61,700 nt of DNA from Roseivirga sp. E12 (GCF_017592825.1 NZ_JAGFMD010000013.1:1-61700), one strand, 5' to 3'; counted from the stretch's first letter, positions 1 through 8,710 are shown. A program made the numbers and translations. The notes: a model not told the origin generated them from the letters alone.

Positions 1-26
1 TTCATGCACAAAATCTCGAAGCAAGC
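1..26 (+). repeat. 26-nt direct repeat, copy 1
   Basis: The first 26 bases of the window are identical to bases 104-129. After the repeat the two copies diverge at once. In this copy there is no downstream inverted arm, unlike copy 2. The window edge cuts off whatever lies to the left, so the full repeat unit may be longer. No reading frame is evident here. Confidence 0.85.
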
Positions 27-99
27 ACTTAACAGGATTGCTGACGCGATCCTGAATCATCACGCCTGACCATAGAAAAGCCCGTGCTAAGCACTGTTC

Positions 100-152
100 T
101 TTTTTCATGCACAAAATCTCGAAGCAAGCTTCTGATTTTGTGCATGAAAAAA
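100..152. repeat. Long palindrome containing repeat copy 2
   Basis: Left arm 104-118 (TTCATGCACAAAATC) is matched exactly by its reverse complement at 134-148; the flanking T6 (100-105) and A6 (147-152) extend the pairing, and an inner pair GAAGC/GCTTC (121-125, 128-132) closes the top. Only a small bulge interrupts the stem. It lies just past the terminator of the tRNA on the minus strand, and could be a repeated palindromic element or a second terminator-like hairpin. Copy 1 at 1-26 shares only the left arm. Confidence 0.8.
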
Positions 153-176
153 GCCCCTGAACTTCAGGGGCTTTTC
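150..176 (-). terminator. Terminator of tRNA-Arg
   Basis: The hairpin GCCCCTG / CAGGGGC (about 153-171) is followed on the minus strand by a run of six T. It sits 10 bases past the 3' end of the tRNA-Arg gene, so it is well placed to end the tRNA transcript. Confidence 0.85.
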
Positions 177-185
177 TGCGCTAAG

Positions 186-259
186 TGACCTCGACAGGAT
201 TCAAACCTGTAACCTCTTGAGCCGTAATCAAGTGCACTATTCAGTTATGCTACGAGGCC
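186..259 (-). tRNA. tRNA-Arg (anticodon ACG)
   Basis: The minus strand folds as a complete 74-nt cloverleaf: acceptor GGCCTCG/CGAGGTC (one G-U), D stem GCAT/GTGC, anticodon stem CTTGA/TCAAG with loop TTACGGC, variable loop AGGTT, T stem ACAGG/CCTGT, discriminator A. The anticodon ACG reads CGN arginine codons after A-to-I editing. CCA is not encoded. Oddity: the D loop has G18-A19 where G18-G19 is usual, and the T loop has T56 where C56 is usual, so the tertiary elbow pair becomes A19-U56. Confidence 0.95.
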
Positions 260-266
260 AAAAATA

Positions 267-286
267 AACGGACGTTAAAGTCCGTT
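267..286 (-). repeat. Hairpin in the tRNA 5' leader
   Basis: Arms AACGGAC (267-273) and GTCCGTT (280-286) form a perfect 7-bp stem with a 6-base loop. It lies between the predicted promoter and the 5' end of the tRNA, so it would be in the leader removed by RNase P. Function unknown. Confidence 0.55.
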
Positions 287-297
287 AAATGCGTTTG

Positions 298-328
298 CAA
301 AGGTAATTAATTCTTTTTCTTTGCAAAA
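298..328 (-). promoter_or_regulatory. Promoter of tRNA-Arg
   Basis: On the minus strand TTTTG (328-324) and TACCTTTG (305-298) are separated by 18 bases. This matches the Bacteroidota sigma factor consensus TTG ... TAnnTTTG. It lies about 40 bases upstream of the mature tRNA end. It is the most complete two-part promoter seen in the window. Confidence 0.65.
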
Positions 329-356
329 GACGTCCTTATATACTTTTAAAAAATAC

Positions 357-364
357 TATCTTTG
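357..364 (+). promoter_or_regulatory. -7 element for the barrel gene
   Basis: TATCTTTG matches the Bacteroidota -7 consensus TAnnTTTG and lies 25 bases before the ATG at 389. No clear -33 TTG is seen at the right distance. The same octamer precedes the crotonase at 27767, tatA and porV. Confidence 0.5.
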
Positions 365-388
365 CCACCGCTTAAATTTAGCATACCC

Positions 389-1096
389 ATGAAGAAGTTG
401 TTACTCGGAGTTGTAGGTTTGGTTTTTATGAGTCTTTCGGTTCAGGCGCAACGTCCTGATTTACCAGGGGCTTTGTTAGTTGATATCGGAGTAAATAGCT
501 GGAGCAGTGCCCCTACCGATGTCTCTCTAAATAGTTTTCAGTCTAAGACTGTCAATCTTACATATTACTATGATTTACCTATCGGTAACAACGGTTTTAC
601 ATTCACTCCTGGAATTGGACTGAGTTTAGAAAGGTACTCTCTCGAGAATAATTTCACTTTCACTTCTTCTGTGGACGCTAACAGCGTTCGATCGGTAGCA
701 GCAACCGACATTAATTCCTTAGTCAGCAACCCCATCAGTTTTGATAAATCAAAACTAGCCCTTCATTATTTGGACATTCCTTTGGAACTGAGATATTACA
801 AAAGCAAGAACCAATACAACAGAGGGTTCAGAGCAGCATTGGGTATTAAAGCAGGAGTTCTTTACTCCACTTTTACAAAGTACAGATATGAAGACAGAGG
901 TGGTGATAACCGCACCGTGAAGGACAGGCAGGACTTAGGCTTCAACAGATTTCGCTACGGTATTCAAGGTAGATTTGGCTGGGGCGGCCTCAGTTTCTTT
1001 GGCTTTTACGAACTGTCGGACAAATGGGATATTGCTCCTGCAGGTGGAGAAAATACAAAGACGCTTACCTTCGGAATCTCCCTAACCGGCTTCTAG
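389..1096 (+). CDS. Outer-membrane beta-barrel protein
   Basis: A 235-residue protein with an N-terminal signal peptide (MKK, hydrophobic stretch, cleavage near SVQAQ) and alternating aromatic strands ending in an aromatic residue (GISLTGF), as in small Bacteroidota porin-like barrels. The substrate or role cannot be read from the sequence. The ATG at 389 is preferred over an upstream in-frame TTG at 362, which falls inside the promoter -7 element. It ends 2 bases before the stop of the convergent crotonase gene, with no obvious terminator between them. Confidence 0.75.
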   Translation: MKKLLLGVVGLVFMSLSVQAQRPDLPGALLVDIGVNSWSSAPTDVSLNSFQSKTVNLTYYYDLPIGNNGFTFTPGIGLSLERYSLENNFTFTSSVDANSVRSVAATDINSLVSNPISFDKSKLALHYLDIPLELRYYKSKNQYNRGFRAALGIKAGVLYSTFTKYRYEDRGGDNRTVKDRQDLGFNRFRYGIQGRFGWGGLSFFGFYELSDKWDIAPAGGENTKTLTFGISLTGF

Positions 1097-1098
1097 AA

Positions 1099-1878
1099 TT
1101 ATTCCCCTTTGAATTCGGGTAGTCTTTTCTCTAAAAAGGCTTGAACACCTTCCTTGTGATCAAAGGTGGCACCAGCTATATCCTGATTATAGGCTTCATA
1201 GTCAAGCATCTCAGATAAAGTTGAGTTTTGAGATTTATTCAACATCTTTTTCATAAGTCCGATGGCCTTTGTAGGTGCCTTAGCATAGTAGTCAGTATAT
1301 ACTTTTACCGCGTCATCTAAAGATTCATGAGGCACGCATTTATTCACTAGGCCCATTGCCTCTGCATCCTTGCAGCTGACTCTAGTCCCCATAGTGGCTA
1401 ATTCAAAAGCCTTAGAGGAACCAAGCAACCTAGGTAAGAAGTAAGAAGAGCCCGAGTCAAGCACTAGACCAATGTTCACAAAAACCTCAATGAGCTTGGC
1501 ATTTTCGGAGGCAACTACAATATCGCAGGCAATGGCAAAAGAGCACCCTGCACCCGCTGCAACACCGTTTAGGCGACAAATCACAGGCTTAGGTAGGTTC
1601 CTAATAGCCTTTATAATAGGATTGTATCTTTTATGTATAGAATCAGAGAAAGATCTATTGGGTTCTGCGGAAGATGCTTTTAGATCTTGCCCCGAACAGA
1701 ATGCCTTCCCCTCTCCAGTTAACACCACAACCCTCACATCATTGTTACGCTTTGCATCTTTCAACGCTTGTTGTAATTCGAAGGTAATTTCATTATTCAG
1801 GGCATTGTATACATCTGGACGATTAAGTGTAATCGTAGCCACCCCATCTTTGATATCGTATTTCAGAAATTCGAACAT
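1099..1878 (-). CDS. Enoyl-CoA hydratase/isomerase family (PaaG-like)
   Basis: A 259-residue crotonase-fold protein. Oxyanion-hole regions are visible at FCSGQDL (about 61-67) and GVAAGAGCSFAIACD (about 105-119). The segment IGLVLDSGSS carries an Asp where hydratases usually have a catalytic Glu; the same Asp is typical of PaaG-type isomerases that act on ring-epoxide-CoA in phenylacetate breakdown. The family also contains isomerases of other acyl-CoAs, so the substrate is uncertain. No other paa genes are in the window. It is the last gene of a probable rpoN, PAP2-like, crotonase run, starting 3 bases after the previous stop. Confidence 0.8.
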   Translation of the reverse strand: MFEFLKYDIKDGVATITLNRPDVYNALNNEITFELQQALKDAKRNNDVRVVVLTGEGKAFCSGQDLKASSAEPNRSFSDSIHKRYNPIIKAIRNLPKPVICRLNGVAAGAGCSFAIACDIVVASENAKLIEVFVNIGLVLDSGSSYFLPRLLGSSKAFELATMGTRVSCKDAEAMGLVNKCVPHESLDDAVKVYTDYYAKAPTKAIGLMKKMLNKSQNSTLSEMLDYEAYNQDIAGATFDHKEGVQAFLEKRLPEFKGE

Positions 1879-1881
1879 AGT

Positions 1882-2499
1882 CTAAAGAAATAAAGCAATT
1901 GATCCGTAACTAATAAAGAACCCTAACAATAAGCCCCCTAAGATTTCAGCTGGTTTATGAGCGTTCAAGTATAATCTTGCCCAAGATATTAACCCAGTCA
2001 ATGCAACTGCAACAATCAAGGGCCAAAATAATGTATTCGTGGACTGAAAAGCATGCTTATAGGCAAGTATAAACCCTAGCCACCCTGCTATTCCAGCAGC
2101 GTGTGCACTGATTTTCCATTTAAAAGTGATGCCATTAGTAGCAATAACAACAGTGGTGATCGCCAAGAAAGTAATATTCATTGCTGGGGTCATCCATTCC
2201 TGATCTTTGATCATAAATGAAACCACCAGGTAGAACAATGAAATGAAGACAAATGGCATATACCTATCCCTTCTTTCCATCATGTGTAAGTCCTTAATCA
2301 CTTTGGTAATCCTGAACATAACCACCGTTAAAACTGGCACTAAACAGGTAGTAACAAATATCAACGAAACTACCGTCCAGCGGCCCTTATCAGTCAGGTT
2401 AGAACTATTGCCCAAATGAAATAGAATGGTGTAAAACACCAATGTCGGCATGATTAGAGGCTGAAAAAGATAGGTCAGGAATTTTGCTAAAAATGTCAA
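1882..2499 (-). CDS. PAP2-like membrane protein
   Basis: A 205-residue integral membrane protein with about six hydrophobic segments. Motifs resembling the type 2 phosphatidic acid phosphatase signature are present in order: RRDRYMPF (about 76-83), KISAHAAG (about 128-135) and RLYLNAHKPAEILGG (about 175-189). The middle motif keeps the His but not the full PSGH, and the third keeps R and H but has E in place of D, so catalysis is uncertain. It might dephosphorylate a lipid such as undecaprenyl pyrophosphate, by family analogy. The gene begins 1 base after the rpoN stop, so the two are probably cotranscribed. Confidence 0.65.
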   Translation of the reverse strand: MTFLAKFLTYLFQPLIMPTLVFYTILFHLGNSSNLTDKGRWTVVSLIFVTTCLVPVLTVVMFRITKVIKDLHMMERRDRYMPFVFISLFYLVVSFMIKDQEWMTPAMNITFLAITTVVIATNGITFKWKISAHAAGIAGWLGFILAYKHAFQSTNTLFWPLIVAVALTGLISWARLYLNAHKPAEILGGLLLGFFISYGSIALFL

Positions 2500-2500
2500 A

Positions 2501-3952
2501 TCAGAGTTCTTTTCTCAAGCGCGCAACAGGAATATTGAGTTGCTCACGATATTTTGCAACTGTCCTTCTGGCGATGTTATAACCTTTAGCTTTTAAAAAT
2601 TTCTCAAGCTTATCGTCCGAAAGTGGCTTTTTCTTGTCTTCGCCATTAATTAATTCGGCCAACACATTCTTGACCTCTCGGCTGCTCACATCTTCACCAC
2701 TTGTGGTAGAAATACCTTCACTGAAGAAGTACTTCAAAGGGAAAATGCCAAAATCGGTTTGTATGGATTTGGAATTAGCCACTCTTGAAACAGTGGAAAT
2801 ATCCATACTGATCTCATTGGCAATATCCTTTAAGATCATTGGCCTTAACTTCGACTCATCTCCATCTTGGAAGAACTCATATTGAAACTTGATAATGGAC
2901 TCCATGGTGCGGAGCAATGTGTTTTGACGCTGTTTAATAGCATCAATAAACCACTTAGCAGCATCAAGCTTTTGCTTAACAAAAGTCACAGTTTCCTTAA
3001 GCTTCTTATCCTTCTTATCACTTTTATCGTAAGCCGAAAACATTTCGGTATAGGACTGGCTCACTCTTAGTTCTGGAGCATTGCGACTATTCAATGTAAG
3101 GTCAAATTCCCCATCAGTATTACTTAACAAGAAATCAGGAATAAGGTATTGCGTTTTCACTAACCCACCAGAAATACTCCCCGGCTTTGGGTTAAGCTTT
3201 GTGATGGAACTAACGGCTTCCTTGAGTAAGCCCTCATCCTCAAGGTTGAGCTTCTTAAGGATTTTATCGTAATGCTTCTTGGTGAACTCATCGAAACAAA
3301 GAGAAAGAATCCGCACAGCAGTTTGAATGACTTCATCTTCTTCAAGGTCATCCATTTTGCGCTCCATCTGAATGAGTAAACATTCCTGGAGACTTCGTGC
3401 TGCTATACCTGGTGGATCAAACCTCTGAATTTGACCCAGCAGTTCTTCCAGCTCTTCTATATCCGTTTCAATATTCTGAGCAAATGCCAAGTCATTAACA
3501 ATGGCATCAAGTTCTCTTCGGATGTATCCATCAGTTTCGATACTTCCAATAAGTTGTTTGGCTATATTCTCCTGGCGTTCTTCTAACCCTAAAAAACCAA
3601 GCTGAGCTTCCAACTGGTCATTGAGTGAAGCTTGCATAGCAACTGGCATCTCACGATCTTCTTCATCATTGTAGTTACCATCGCCCTGCATTTTATAACC
3701 TGAGAAATCGTCATCACCTAGGTAATCTTCGACATTCAAGTCCTCTGTTGAGCTAACTTCCCCTTCTTCAAACTCTTCTCTTTCTGGAGCAGCCTCTTCT
3801 TCTCTCCCCTCCTCCAAGGCAGGGTTTATCTCAAGCTCTTCCTCTACTCGAGTATCGAGCTCAGCGGTTGGCACCTGCAACAGTTTTATAAACTGAATCT
3901 GCTGAGGCGACAGCTTTTGGCTAAGAGATTGGTTAAGACTGAGTTTCTGCAT
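2501..3952 (-). CDS. rpoN: RNA polymerase sigma-54 factor
   Basis: A 483-residue sigma-54. It has the Gln/Leu-rich N-terminal region I (residues about 1-50, which contacts activators), an acidic region II (about 55-110), the core-binding region and, close to the C terminus, the RpoN box ARRTVAKYRE (461-470) that reads the -24 promoter element. Length and order match the family. Sigma-54 requires bacterial enhancer-binding ATPases to start transcription; none is in the window. First gene of a three-gene minus-strand run; a -7 element lies 28 bases upstream of the ATG. Confidence 0.97.
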   Translation of the reverse strand: MQKLSLNQSLSQKLSPQQIQFIKLLQVPTAELDTRVEEELEINPALEEGREEEAAPEREEFEEGEVSSTEDLNVEDYLGDDDFSGYKMQGDGNYNDEEDREMPVAMQASLNDQLEAQLGFLGLEERQENIAKQLIGSIETDGYIRRELDAIVNDLAFAQNIETDIEELEELLGQIQRFDPPGIAARSLQECLLIQMERKMDDLEEDEVIQTAVRILSLCFDEFTKKHYDKILKKLNLEDEGLLKEAVSSITKLNPKPGSISGGLVKTQYLIPDFLLSNTDGEFDLTLNSRNAPELRVSQSYTEMFSAYDKSDKKDKKLKETVTFVKQKLDAAKWFIDAIKQRQNTLLRTMESIIKFQYEFFQDGDESKLRPMILKDIANEISMDISTVSRVANSKSIQTDFGIFPLKYFFSEGISTTSGEDVSSREVKNVLAELINGEDKKKPLSDDKLEKFLKAKGYNIARRTVAKYREQLNIPVARLRKEL

Positions 3953-3979
3953 TCGGTTAAAAAGCTCTTTCTATTAACT

Positions 3980-3987
3980 CAAATTTA
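3980..3987 (-). promoter_or_regulatory. -7 element for rpoN
   Basis: The minus strand reads TAAATTTG, matching TAnnTTTG, 28 bases upstream of the rpoN ATG. The rest of the 255-base rpoN-asnS divergent region is AT-rich. No clear TAnnTTTG was found for asnS; the nearest is TTGCTTTG around 4167-4174. Confidence 0.45.
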
Positions 3988-4207
3988 AAGGAAAGAACGA
4001 GAGAAGCGTTGAGATTGTAACACTTTTTAACAAAAACCATGCAGAAAATTTTAAACCGAGAAAAAATGTCTCTACACGCATTAATTAGTACATAATTATT
4101 AAAGCGCTTACCTAAATGACTCTACTAAATGATTATCAATTAGTTGTGTTTGAGAGTAAAAAATGATTGCTTTGCGTTCGATTAAAAATTCATAGAGTAC
4201 TGTAATC

Positions 4208-5656
4208 ATGGAAACAAAAAGAACCAAAATTGCCGCTCTTCTCAAAAGCAGTGAGATTGACGTTAACGTTGTGGCAAAAGGTTGGGTAAGAACCAAAAGA
4301 GGTAATAAAAACGTAAGTTTTATCGCTCTCAATGACGGTTCATCTATCAATAGTATTCAGGTGGTTGCAGACCCTGGTTTAATTGGGGAAGAGACTTTAA
4401 AGAACATCACTACTGGAGCGAGTATCTCCGTTACAGGTAAACTGGTTGCTTCACAGGGTGCAGGGCAAAGTGTGGAAATTACTGCTGAAGCAATAGAGGT
4501 TTTAGGTGTGGCCGATCCCGAAAAGTATCCGCTTCAACCGAAGAAACATTCACTTGAATTTCTTCGTGAAATTGCTCATTTGCGCCCTAGAACTAACACT
4601 TTCAGTGCAATCTTCAGAATGAGGCATGCGATGTCTTTTGCTGTTCACCAGTTCTTCAACGAAAAAGGGTTCTACTATTGGCATACACCTTTCGTTACAG
4701 GCTCTGATGCGGAGGGGGCTGGCGAGATGTTCAGAGTATCAACACTTGACCCCATCAACCCACCACTTAATGATGATGGAACTGTAGATCATAGTCAAGA
4801 CTTTTTCGGCAAGGAAACTAACCTTACCGTATCAGGCCAACTTGAAGGTGAACTAGGCGCTATGGCACTTGGTGATATTTACACCTTTGGCCCAACATTT
4901 CGTGCAGAGAACTCTAATACCACTAGACACCTGGCCGAATTCTGGATGATAGAACCTGAAATGGCATTTTATGATCTAACCGACAACATGGATCTGGCGG
5001 AAGAATTCTTAAAATATCTAGTGGCTTATGCGCTGGAAAACTGTGCCGATGACCTAGAGTTCTTAGAAAAGAGACTACTTGACGAGGAAAAGAACAAACC
5101 AGCTGTTGAGCGAAACGATATGTCGTTGACAGAAAAGCTCAGGTTTGTAATGGAGAATGACTTTGAAAGACTTTCTTACACTGAGGCCATTCAAATTTTG
5201 AGAAATTCTAAACCGAACAAGAAGGGCAAATTCCAATTCCCTATTGACGGATGGGGCGCGGATCTACAGTCTGAGCATGAGCGTTACTTGGTTGAAAAAC
5301 ACTTTAAGAAGCCGGTTATACTAACTGATTACCCGAAGGACATTAAGGCATTTTATATGCGCATGAATGATGATGGCAAGACAGTTGGCGCCATGGATAT
5401 TCTCTTCCCGGGCATCGGTGAAATAGTCGGAGGCTCTCAGAGAGAGGAAAGACTTGATGTACTTACTGATCGTATGGCGGAGATGAACATTCCCGAAGAG
5501 GAGCTCGATTGGTATTTAGATACAAGACGATTTGGTACCGCACCGCATAGTGGCTTTGGGCTTGGATTTGAAAGACTAATGATTTTTGTAACGGGTATGG
5601 GAAATATCAGAGATGTAATTCCTTTTCCTCGTACACCAGGAAGTGCAGCATTCTAA
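4208..5656 (+). CDS. asnS: Asparagine-tRNA ligase
   Basis: A 482-residue class IIb synthetase that charges tRNA-Asn with asparagine. The N-terminal OB-fold anticodon-binding domain (about 1-115, with [14 protein letters not shown] start) precedes the catalytic core. Motif 2 is visible around residue 230 ([17 protein letters not shown]) and motif 3 near the C terminus (GFGLGFERL). The presence of asnS suggests Asn-tRNA is made directly, so the GatA at 34091 is more likely needed for Gln-tRNA. Single gene followed by a strong terminator. Confidence 0.97.
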   Translation: METKRTKIAALLKSSEIDVNVVAKGWVRTKRGNKNVSFIALNDGSSINSIQVVADPGLIGEETLKNITTGASISVTGKLVASQGAGQSVEITAEAIEVLGVADPEKYPLQPKKHSLEFLREIAHLRPRTNTFSAIFRMRHAMSFAVHQFFNEKGFYYWHTPFVTGSDAEGAGEMFRVSTLDPINPPLNDDGTVDHSQDFFGKETNLTVSGQLEGELGAMALGDIYTFGPTFRAENSNTTRHLAEFWMIEPEMAFYDLTDNMDLAEEFLKYLVAYALENCADDLEFLEKRLLDEEKNKPAVERNDMSLTEKLRFVMENDFERLSYTEAIQILRNSKPNKKGKFQFPIDGWGADLQSEHERYLVEKHFKKPVILTDYPKDIKAFYMRMNDDGKTVGAMDILFPGIGEIVGGSQREERLDVLTDRMAEMNIPEEELDWYLDTRRFGTAPHSGFGLGFERLMIFVTGMGNIRDVIPFPRTPGSAAF

Positions 5657-5662
5657 AACAAC

Positions 5663-5687
5663 AAACCCCGAGATTTCGGGGTTTTTT
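5663..5687 (+). terminator. Terminator after asnS (bidirectional)
   Basis: Stem AAACCCCGA (5663-5671) / TCGGGGTTT (5676-5684) with a 4-base loop and a T run to 5687. It lies 7 bases after the asnS stop and overlaps the 3' end of the convergent gene at 5686, so it probably serves both. Confidence 0.9.
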
Positions 5688-6060
5688 ATTTCTTACTAAA
5701 TCTTACAGTTTGTTGAAACTTAGATTGGTCATCCATGACCAGTACGAGGTAGTAGCCTCTCTGAAATGATTGAACATCAACTTTGTATTTCTTTAAGCCA
5801 TTCTTCTCAAGATTGACTCTCATCTTGGTACCGATGATACTTCTAATCTCGATTTTGGGCTTAACAAGTTCGAGGTTGCTCAGGTCAATCGTTAAGTAAT
5901 CAGAAGTTGGATTTGGAAAAACCTCAACTTTAATCTTCTCATCGTCATTGGAAACTTTTGCCATCCTTTCAGACTGGCCAGAGGCCATAAACGCCACACA
6001 TAAAAGGGCAAGTCCAAAGACGAGCTTTCTGAGCGTATTATGGTGATTGAAGATTTCCAT
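5686..6060 (-). CDS. Secreted protein consisting mainly of a T9SS sorting domain
   Basis: A 124-residue protein. Residues 1-29 are a signal peptide (basic start, hydrophobic LVFGLALLCVAFM, cleavage near SGQ). From about residue 44 it is a type A C-terminal sorting domain: VEVFPNPTSDYLTIDLS opens it, then short beta strands ending GYYLVLVMDD and a Lys-rich end. Normally this domain trails a large enzyme or adhesin and directs it through the type IX system; here only about 14 residues precede it. It could be a minimal surface protein, a decoy or regulator of sorting, or the remnant of a longer cargo. Confidence 0.8.
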   Translation of the reverse strand: MEIFNHHNTLRKLVFGLALLCVAFMASGQSERMAKVSNDDEKIKVEVFPNPTSDYLTIDLSNLELVKPKIEIRSIIGTKMRVNLEKNGLKKYKVDVQSFQRGYYLVLVMDDQSKFQQTVRFSKK

Positions 6061-6129
6061 TATGTACTAAGATCCACTTTAAGGTGTTAAGGTTTACTTA
6101 AAGTTAGGATTTTTTCAAATAAAAGACAC

Positions 6130-7617
6130 TTATGTTACGTTAATAATTGTTTCTGGTAGTTCATTAAGCAAATCTGATGCCATCAATGACATTTTTCCAA
6201 CTCTTTTTTTCGCTAAATCTCCGGCCATTCCGTGGAGATAAACACCTGCCTGAGCAGCCCGGTCGCTAGACACTCCTTGTCCAATCAAACCAGTAATAAT
6301 ACCTGCCAAAACATCTCCACTACCGGCAGTTGCCATACCTGAATTACCAGTAGTGTTAAAAATCACTTTTCCGTTTGGAAGTGCAATCACTGTATGAGCA
6401 CCTTTTAGTATAATAACCCAGTTTCGGTTGGAAGCAACGCTTTTCATTTTCTCAATCCTCTCCAAACCATCAAGGCTCTTGCTGAATAGTCGTGAAAACT
6501 CTCCAACATGAGGAGTCAGTACAGATTCTGCTGGAATTTCATCCATTAATTCTGGATGCGATGCGATAATATTTAAAGCATCAGCATCAATGACCATAGG
6601 CTTATTACTTTTTCTCAGCAATGACTTCAGCCACTCAGTTGTAGTGACATCAGTTCCTAGACCGGGTCCAACACAAACAACATCCGTATTTTCAAATACT
6701 TCTCCAGTACTAATTTGATCGTCACTGTCGTCCACAGTAACCATTGCCTCAGGCAGACCTGACTGAATTATTTCATAACCACACTTAGGAATATGAATGG
6801 TCAACAACCCTGCGCCTGACTTCAATACTGCCTTTCCGCATAGAAAGGCTGCGCCCATTTTTCCGAAACTTCCAGAAAAGATCTGTATACGCCCAAAATC
6901 ACCTTTATGCTGAAATTTCTTGCGTACTGGTAATATTCCAGAGACATCATCTTTATCTAAGAGAAAATAGTCAGAGGGCTGAGCTTCAATAAAGTCTTCG
7001 CTCAAACCGATATCTACAATTAAAAACTCTCCGACATAAGCCCCTGACTCTGGAATTAAAAAGGAGAGTTTAGGTCGCTGGAAAGCAATCGTAAGATCTG
7101 CCTCAACAATGGCTCCTGATAATTCTACACAATCCGAAAAAAGGCCAGAGGGGATATCAATACTTACTGTTTTAGCGGATGATGTATTTATCTTTTGAAT
7201 GAGCTGTGCAAAAAGTCCTGTCGCAGGTCTATTCAGTCCAGAGCCGAAAAGTGCATCAATAACTACTTCTTCTTGAATGACTAAATCTTCAACATTTGAA
7301 ATTCGATCTGGATCGTTGGTCAGTCTCGTCAGGTTATTTTGACAATCTGGAGAAAGCTCACCTCCAATGTCAACCAAAGAGCACTGTATGGTGTACCCAT
7401 GTTCAGCAAGAAGTCTGGCCGCAGCCAAACCATCCCCTCCATTGTTGCCAGTACCACAAACAACATGAACGGAATTTTCCCGAGACACCAGAGAAGTGAA
7501 TTGTTTAACAAAGGCCTTGGCCGCTCTTTCCATTAAGTCAATGGAGGCAATCGGCTGATTTATTATGGTATGTTGATCTGCAGCTCTGATTTGATCTGCA
7601 GCGATGATTTTTTTCAT
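6130..7617 (-). CDS. nnr: Bifunctional NAD(P)H-hydrate epimerase / ADP-dependent dehydratase
   Basis: A 495-residue fusion that repairs hydrated NAD(P)H. The N-terminal YjeF_N epimerase domain (about 1-215) has GTGNNGGDGLAAARLL at 55-70; the C-terminal ribokinase-like dehydratase (about 225-495) has GPGLGTD and the signature GNSGMATAGSGDVLAGIITGL. The two-domain order matches the usual bacterial Nnr. Its ATG overlaps the stop of the upstream helix-hairpin-helix gene by 4 bases (ATGA), so they are translationally coupled. Confidence 0.95.
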   Translation of the reverse strand: MKKIIAADQIRAADQHTIINQPIASIDLMERAAKAFVKQFTSLVSRENSVHVVCGTGNNGGDGLAAARLLAEHGYTIQCSLVDIGGELSPDCQNNLTRLTNDPDRISNVEDLVIQEEVVIDALFGSGLNRPATGLFAQLIQKINTSSAKTVSIDIPSGLFSDCVELSGAIVEADLTIAFQRPKLSFLIPESGAYVGEFLIVDIGLSEDFIEAQPSDYFLLDKDDVSGILPVRKKFQHKGDFGRIQIFSGSFGKMGAAFLCGKAVLKSGAGLLTIHIPKCGYEIIQSGLPEAMVTVDDSDDQISTGEVFENTDVVCVGPGLGTDVTTTEWLKSLLRKSNKPMVIDADALNIIASHPELMDEIPAESVLTPHVGEFSRLFSKSLDGLERIEKMKSVASNRNWVIILKGAHTVIALPNGKVIFNTTGNSGMATAGSGDVLAGIITGLIGQGVSSDRAAQAGVYLHGMAGDLAKKRVGKMSLMASDLLNELPETIINVT

Positions 7618-8543
7618 TTGAAATCTAAATAAGGTAATAACCTCTTGATCATGACACTATCCATCAAGGACAGTCTGTACATATCCTCTGCCTTTCTGAA
7701 TTTACCATTTTTGCTCTTGATATTCAATATCTCTTTCGTCTGTTCATAGTTGATGTAAGGATGTGCCAGTAACTCTTTAAAAGTAGCCAGATTAATAGCA
7801 AGCCTTTTAACAGATGATGAATCAGATAGCAAAAGAAAAGGTGAAATGGACTGAAAAAGAGTGTCGGTCATGCCGTAAACTTCTTTCAATTGATTAATCG
7901 AATGATAGCCGCCAAGCAGCTTTCTGTATGAGGTAATGCGTCTTGCATAACTTGGACCTATACCTTTCAGCTCTTTAAAACTTGTTGTATCTGCAGTATT
8001 AATATCAATCGCAAGCACTTCCTTAAGGGGAACTCTTTCATCCTCTAAGACTAATGATGAATCTTCTCTAGCTTCAGGTTTTACAAAAGCTTTGATTGGG
8101 GACTTCTTACTCTCAGATAAAAAAATGAACGGTGAAAGTAGATCATAAATACTATCTGGGAAATCGTAGATTTTTAATAAGTCCGCATTATTTAAAAACT
8201 TACCTCCTATAGAACGATAGTTATCTATTCTCTTCGCTAGAAACTTTGGAACCCCCAATGATGTTAACTCTTCAACAGAAGCCGTATTAGGATCAAACTT
8301 GAAATATTCAACCTTCTTTACTTCGACCTCTTTAGACTCTACAAAACTCGCGTTGATTAAAAGAACCAGACTATCAAGCAGCCTTTCGTCTTCGGCAGAA
8401 GTATAGGGATCAGAACTCAGAACTTGACGGTATAGATAAGGTGTGAAAAGCAGAAGAATTATTAGAGGAATAAGAACTAAAGTCCCATTAACCTCTGTTC
8501 TACTGAAACCAAAAAAGTCGCGAATGAGTTTATTTAGTCTCAT
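7614..8543 (-). CDS. Helix-hairpin-helix membrane-anchored protein
   Basis: A 309-residue protein with one N-terminal membrane helix (about residues 22-40) and repeated helix-hairpin-helix units: one around FDPNTASVEELTSLG, one at DINTADTTSFKELKGIG, and one or two weaker copies near the C terminus (NLATFKELLAHPYI). The two clear copies resemble the DNA-binding repeat of ComEA. Related proteins are widespread in Bacteroidota, but whether they bind incoming DNA is not established by sequence alone. Cotranscribed with nnr (4-base overlap). Confidence 0.75.
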   Translation of the reverse strand: MRLNKLIRDFFGFSRTEVNGTLVLIPLIILLLFTPYLYRQVLSSDPYTSAEDERLLDSLVLLINASFVESKEVEVKKVEYFKFDPNTASVEELTSLGVPKFLAKRIDNYRSIGGKFLNNADLLKIYDFPDSIYDLLSPFIFLSESKKSPIKAFVKPEAREDSSLVLEDERVPLKEVLAIDINTADTTSFKELKGIGPSYARRITSYRKLLGGYHSINQLKEVYGMTDTLFQSISPFLLLSDSSSVKRLAINLATFKELLAHPYINYEQTKEILNIKSKNGKFRKAEDMYRLSLMDSVMIKRLLPYLDFK

Positions 8544-8702
8544 TTAACCGTGTGTCTGATTGAGATTAAATGAAGATACAACTATTTAAACAATCAGCTT
8601 GAAAAGACAGATTCAAAGTTGAGGGTTGGGTAGACTGAATGCAGAAACGTTATAAATATCAAAAACTGACATAAATCACTTTTTTAGTGCTCAATTAGGG
8701 GT

Positions 8703-8710
8703 TATTTTTG
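8703..8710 (+). promoter_or_regulatory. -7 element for hemA
   Basis: TATTTTTG matches TAnnTTTG, 20 bases before the hemA ATG. No convincing -33 element. Confidence 0.5.

Noticed and set aside
1472-1885. 137-codon open frame on the plus strand inside the crotonase gene
   Set aside because: It is antisense to a well-matched crotonase and its translation has no domain or signal features; it is a shadow of codon bias.
4124-4144. ACTAA-N11-TTAGT upstream of asnS
   Set aside because: Spacer is 11 rather than 4 and the region is AT-rich, so chance is likely.
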